A program made the translations under genes and the position numbers. Positions 6,972 to 9,230 of a DNA stretch of 9,230 bases are shown here, in pieces. Position 1 is the stretch's first letter, and each line of letters opens with the position of its first letter. The stretch is from VGRW01 sp041498295 (GTDB taxonomy: Bacteria; Myxococcota_A; UBA9160; SZUA-336). The notes beneath the pieces are model-generated. The model saw only the letters and a list, made by a program, of their open reading frames with translations. It made no database searches and was not told the DNA's origin. The stretch covers positions 1-9,230 of the forward strand of contig JBGQIB010000173.1 of assembly GCA_041498295.1 (NCBI GenBank), written 5' to 3'.

Positions 6972-7828
6972 ACGCGTACCTCGCGCTGACGAAGCCGCGC
7001 CTGCTGCCGCTCGTCTTGTTCTCGGGGCTGCCCGCGCTGGTTCTCGCGGAGGGACGCTGGCCGTCGCCGCGCCTCGCCGCCTGGACCTTGCTCGGGACGG
7101 CGCTCGCGGCCGGCGCCGCAAACGCGCTGAACAGCTATCTCGAGCGCGATCGCGACGCGCGCATGGCGCGCACCGCGACGCGGCCCCTGCCCGCGGGAAC
7201 CTTGCGGCCGGAGCGCGCGCTCGCGCTCGGCCTCGTGCTCTCCGTCGTCGGAACCGGCGTACTGTGGGGCGCGGCTGGTGCCGCGCCGGCGGGCATCGCG
7301 CTCGCCGCGATCCTCTTTTACGTGTTCGTCTACACGCTGTGGCTGAAGCCGCGCACGCCGTTCGCGGTGATTGCGGGCGGGGTGTCGGGGGCGATCGCGC
7401 CGCTGATCGCCGACGCCGCCGTGGACGGCACGATCTCACTCTCGGGTTGGCTGCTGTTCGCGATCATCTTCCTGTGGCAGCCGCCGCACTTCTACGCGAT
7501 CGCGATGAACCACCGGACAGACTACGAGCGCGCGGGCTTTCCGATGCTGCACGACCGCATTGGCGACACCGCGACGTGTCGCCGCAGCCTTTACTGGATC
7601 GCGAGTCTCCTGCCGGTGACGCTCGCGCCCGTGTGGCTCGGCATGCTCGGCCTCGGCTACGGCGCGGTGACGCTCGCGCTGTGGGCGTGGTTCTTTGCGC
7701 AGGCCGTCGCGCTGCTGCGGCGCCAGGACGCCCCGACCGCCAAGCGCACGTTCCGCGTCTCGCTCGTGTATCTCGTCGGCACGTTCGGCGCGATGCTCGC
7801 AGACCTCGTGGTGCGGAGCACCCTGTGA
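6968..7828 (+). CDS. ctaB: Protoheme IX farnesyltransferase (heme O synthase)
   Basis: A 286-residue UbiA-superfamily prenyltransferase that adds a farnesyl group to heme B, giving heme O, the substrate of CtaA. GTG 6968 overlaps the ctaA stop (GTGA), with GGAGG at 6957-6961 six bases upstream. The first metal-diphosphate motif is N55-SYLE-RDRD (N55, E59, D61, D63), leading into RTATRPLPAG (68-77), with Glu replacing the first Asp as in many CtaB proteins. Other family blocks are YTLWLKPRTPFAVIAGGVSG (122-141) and the second active-site region WQPPHFYAIAMNHRTDYERA (170-189), followed by FPML (191-194). About eight to nine helices are expected. Length is normal. The Gly-Trp usually found in the PPLIGW block reads Ala-Asp here (148-149), a mild oddity. 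Confidence 0.97.
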   Translation: MNAYLALTKPRLLPLVLFSGLPALVLAEGRWPSPRLAAWTLLGTALAAGAANALNSYLERDRDARMARTATRPLPAGTLRPERALALGLVLSVVGTGVLWGAAGAAPAGIALAAILFYVFVYTLWLKPRTPFAVIAGGVSGAIAPLIADAAVDGTISLSGWLLFAIIFLWQPPHFYAIAMNHRTDYERAGFPMLHDRIGDTATCRRSLYWIASLLPVTLAPVWLGMLGLGYGAVTLALWAWFFAQAVALLRRQDAPTAKRTFRVSLVYLVGTFGAMLADLVVRSTL

Positions 7829-8286
7829 CTCGCGCAGTCGCGGCGCTCCTGGTCGCGGCTCTGTTCGTCGCCTGCGGCGGAGAGAAATCGAGCGCGCCGC
7901 CGACTCCCGCGACGCAGACACCGACCGCGCCCGCGCCGGCATCCGCTCCTGCACCCACACCCCCGCCCGCCGCGAGCGCTCCCAGCGGGAATCTCCGCGG
8001 CGACGCCGAAGCGGGAAGGGCGCTCTACGCGCAGTACTGCGCCACGTGTCACGGCCCGGGCGGCAAGGGCGACGGGCCGATCTCCGCCACCCTGAGCCCG
8101 CGCCCCGCGAATCACACCGACCACGTCTTCATGGCCGGCCTCACCGACGAGCACCTCTATCAGGTGATCTCGAAGGGCGGCGCCTCCGTCGGCAAGTCAG
8201 CGATGATGGCCCCCTGGGGCGGCGTCATCAACGACCAAGGCATCCGCGACCTGATCGCGTTCCTGCGCCAGCTCTCGTCGACCTGA
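7825..8286 (+). CDS. Lipid-anchored mono-heme cytochrome c
   Basis: A 153-residue exported cytochrome c. GTG 7825 overlaps the ctaB stop (GTGA), and CGGAG at 7814-7818 lies 6 bases upstream. Residues 1-16 are a signal peptide ending in LFVAC, with C17 the likely lipidated residue. An Ala/Pro/Thr-rich linker (about 23-54) would hold the heme domain away from the membrane. The heme motif is CATCH (72-76), followed by GPGGKGDGP (77-85), a pattern of small class I cytochromes. M127 or M128 in SAMMAPWG is the distal ligand. The final helix is GIRDLIAFLRQLSST. As the last gene of the oxidase operon it probably donates electrons to the CoxB heme c domain, though this is inferred from context. Its last 27 bases recur in altered form at 8453-8479. 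Confidence 0.93.
   Translation: MTRAVAALLVAALFVACGGEKSSAPPTPATQTPTAPAPASAPAPTPPPAASAPSGNLRGDAEAGRALYAQYCATCHGPGGKGDGPISATLSPRPANHTDHVFMAGLTDEHLYQVISKGGASVGKSAMMAPWGGVINDQGIRDLIAFLRQLSST
8260..8286 (+). repeat. Direct repeat copy 1 (end of the cytochrome c gene)
   Basis: These 27 bases encode FLRQLSST plus the stop codon. They match 8453-8479 at 25 of 27 positions, differing at the 15th base (C here, G there) and the 23rd (C here, T there). Similarity continues weakly for about 12 bases after the stop. Confidence 0.8.
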
Positions 8287-8513
8287 AACGCGAGCTCGAC
8301 GTGCAGCTAGAGAGCAACGGCCGGCGCTTCGGCGGGCGCCTCCTCGCGGGTCCCCTCGGAGGACCTCGACCCTACTCGTCGGCATCCCGCCGAACCCCCG
8401 GCCTCTTGCGAACGCGACCACTGAGTCATTCATCTCATTCTGTGTGAAGTGGTTCCTGCGCCAGCTGTCGTCGATCTGACGGGCGAGCCCGGTCGGTTCA
8501 AGCGTTCCCGGAC
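8287..8513. other. Post-operon spacer with hairpins and an AT-richer island
   Basis: No gene is supported in this 227-bp stretch. It holds two modest inverted repeats: GGCGC (8323-8327) with GCGCC (8336-8340), and GGTCC (8349-8353) with GGACC (8361-8365). Neither has a T-run, so their role in ending the oxidase transcript is uncertain. A locally AT-richer 35-bp segment at 8418-8452 is bounded by CCACT and AGTGG. The degenerate copy of the cytochrome c gene tail follows directly. Confidence 0.5.
8453..8479 (+). repeat. Direct repeat copy 2: remnant of a duplicated cytochrome c gene tail
   Basis: In the matching frame this reads FLRQLSSI and then a TGA stop, as at the end of the cytochrome c gene, but nothing upstream continues the gene. 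The preceding segment is unrelated and an in-frame reading is not maintained. It is probably the residue of a tandem duplication, or of recombination that joined this tail to the GST fragment downstream. Confidence 0.65.
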
Positions 8514-8936
8514 GTGTTTCTGCCGGTGGTTCGAACTTTCCGCAGCGAGTCGGACTTCGAAGTCGCGGGTGACCGGCGCCCGATCCGGAAGGGCTTCGAT
8601 CGAAAGATGAACGCCGGCCGCGGCTTCAGCGCGGAGGAAGTCCAGAGCTCGCGCGAGCAGCTCCAGCAGACGGTCGACCGCATCGAGTCCGCGCTCGCGC
8701 GCGGCCCATTCATCCTCGGCGAGTCATTCACCCTGGCCGAGTGCTGCGTCGCGCCGCTCCTCGACCGCATGGACGATCTCGGCATGGCCGAGCTCTGGGC
8801 GGGCCGCCTCCGTTTCAGTGACTGGCTCGGACGCGTGCGCGCGCGTCCGTCGTTCCGCGAGGCGTTCTACCCCGGCTCACGCCTCTCCGAGCGCCCCGAG
8901 TTCGCAAGCGTCGTCGCCCCTCGCTCCCCGAGCTAG
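8514..8936 (+). CDS. Glutathione S-transferase C-terminal domain, probably a 5'-truncated remnant
   Basis: The 140-residue frame matches only the all-helical C-terminal domain of glutathione S-transferases. RGPFILGESFTLAECCVAPLLDRM (63-86) is the typical helix-6 region with its N-capping TLAE, followed by FSDWLGRVRARPSFREAFYP (101-120). Intact GSTs are about 200-230 residues and begin with a thioredoxin-like glutathione-binding domain of about 80 residues, which is missing here. The open frame extends back only to a stop at 8445, and those extra codons do not look like that domain. GTG 8514 is the first usable start but has no ribosome binding site. The most likely reading is a decaying gene fragment. 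Alternatives are a single-domain protein or a sequencing error upstream. The tail from about 122 onward is low in recognisable motifs. It converges on the PqiC-like gene with 23 bp between stops. Confidence 0.65.
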   Translation: MFLPVVRTFRSESDFEVAGDRRPIRKGFDRKMNAGRGFSAEEVQSSREQLQQTVDRIESALARGPFILGESFTLAECCVAPLLDRMDDLGMAELWAGRLRFSDWLGRVRARPSFREAFYPGSRLSERPEFASVVAPRSPS

Positions 8937-8944
8937 GACAGCTC
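8930..8944. terminator. Small hairpin between convergent genes
   Basis: GAGCT (8930-8934) pairs perfectly with AGCTC (8940-8944) around a 5-base loop, spanning the GST stop codon in the short gap between the convergent GST and PqiC-like genes. It lacks a T-run, so it is weak as an intrinsic terminator. Confidence 0.2.
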
Positions 8945-8959
8945 CGCGGCCGAGTGACC

Positions 8960-9230
8960 TCAAGGGCTGGCGGCGCCCTCCGCGCGAATCGCGGCGGCGA
9001 TGTCCGAGCTGAGCTTCGCCAGCGCGCGGCTGTGCGCGGCCGCGAGCGCGTCGTAGTCCGCGCCAGAGACGGCTTCCTGCGCGATGCTACGCCCCGAGCG
9101 CGGTGGGCCGCCGCCCGTCTTGCTCACCGTCCAGAGCGCATCGACGAGCGCGGAGCTGCCGAGCGTGGATTGGAAGCGCTGCACGTCGATCGTCACGCGA
9201 TAGGCAGGTGTGAAGTTCCCGACCGATCCG
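8960..9230 (-). CDS. PqiC-like ABC-transport auxiliary lipoprotein, C-terminal part (gene runs off the window)
   Basis: The last 89 codons of a minus-strand gene are visible, entering from beyond 9230 and ending at TGA 8960-8962. PAYRVTIDVQRFQSTLG is the strand pattern (Y-R-V-x-(I/V)-D-V-Q-R-F) found in PqiC/DUF330-type lipoproteins. It is followed by ALWTVSK, RSIAQEAVSGADYDALAAAH and then SRALAKLSSDIAAAIR, the conserved C-terminal helix of that family. These lipoproteins sit in the inner leaflet of the outer membrane and assist MCE-domain (PqiB/Mla-like) lipid transport. The N-terminal lipobox and the partner ABC and MCE genes would lie past 9230 and cannot be seen. The GTG at 9194-9196 is internal to the family pattern and not the start. 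Confidence 0.8.
   Translation of the reverse strand, partial: GSVGNFTPAYRVTIDVQRFQSTLGSSALVDALWTVSKTGGGPPRSGRSIAQEAVSGADYDALAAAHSRALAKLSSDIAAAIRAEGAASP

Noticed and set aside
8197..8433. Minus-strand 78-codon frame over the end of the cytochrome c gene and the spacer
   Set aside because: It overlaps a solid gene, is Arg/Gly-rich and shows no family resemblance.
1..9230. CRISPR arrays, tRNA or rRNA genes, transposases, defence or toxin-antitoxin genes
   Set aside because: No regularly spaced repeats, no tRNA-like cloverleaf, no transposase or nuclease motifs seen on reading either strand.

Overview
This window is GC-rich bacterial chromosome from an aerobic, diderm-type bacterium. The evidence is a proton-pumping cytochrome c oxidase operon, a zinc-free L33, two apparent lipoproteins and the end of a PqiC-like transport lipoprotein. 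Strong third-position GC and frequent GTG/TTG starts (at least five of the ten complete genes with a clear start) would fit a high-GC proteobacterium or myxobacterium-like lineage. The sequence alone does not justify a narrower placement.

Layout. Bases 17-187 (+) encode ribosomal protein L33. It converges on a small lipoprotein gene (217-633, -) across a 29-bp gap with two hairpins. The lipoprotein gene is divergent from an acyl-CoA dehydrogenase gene (682-1848, +). A 282-bp spacer follows, with an odd T-depleted stretch and two perfect palindromes.

The core is a tight seven-gene operon at 2131-8286 (+): coxB (subunit II with a fused cytochrome c domain), coxA (subunit I with two extra C-terminal helices), coxC (five-helix subunit III), coxD (subunit IV), ctaA (heme A synthase), ctaB (heme O synthase) and a lipid-anchored mono-heme cytochrome c. 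Gaps are 11 bp or less and three junctions are 4-bp start/stop overlaps. This is a complete caa3-type (A-family) oxidase module: CtaB and CtaA make heme A from heme B, the small cytochrome c is a plausible electron donor or tether, and CoxB passes electrons through its heme c and CuA to the heme a / heme a3-CuB centre in CoxA. No SCO or CtaG copper chaperone lies in the window.

After the operon (8287-8513) is a gene-poor spacer containing a 27-bp near-copy of the 3' end of the cytochrome c gene. It leads into an open frame for only the C-terminal half of a glutathione S-transferase (8514-8936), which suggests an old rearrangement. The window ends in the C-terminal part of a PqiC-like lipoprotein gene on the minus strand (8960 to beyond 9230).

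I found no RNA genes, CRISPR arrays, insertion sequences or obviously new system. The most unusual points are a four-cysteine insertion in the CoxB cytochrome domain, the duplicated gene tail next to the truncated GST, the missing classical catalytic Glu position in the acyl-CoA dehydrogenase, and the T-poor spacer.
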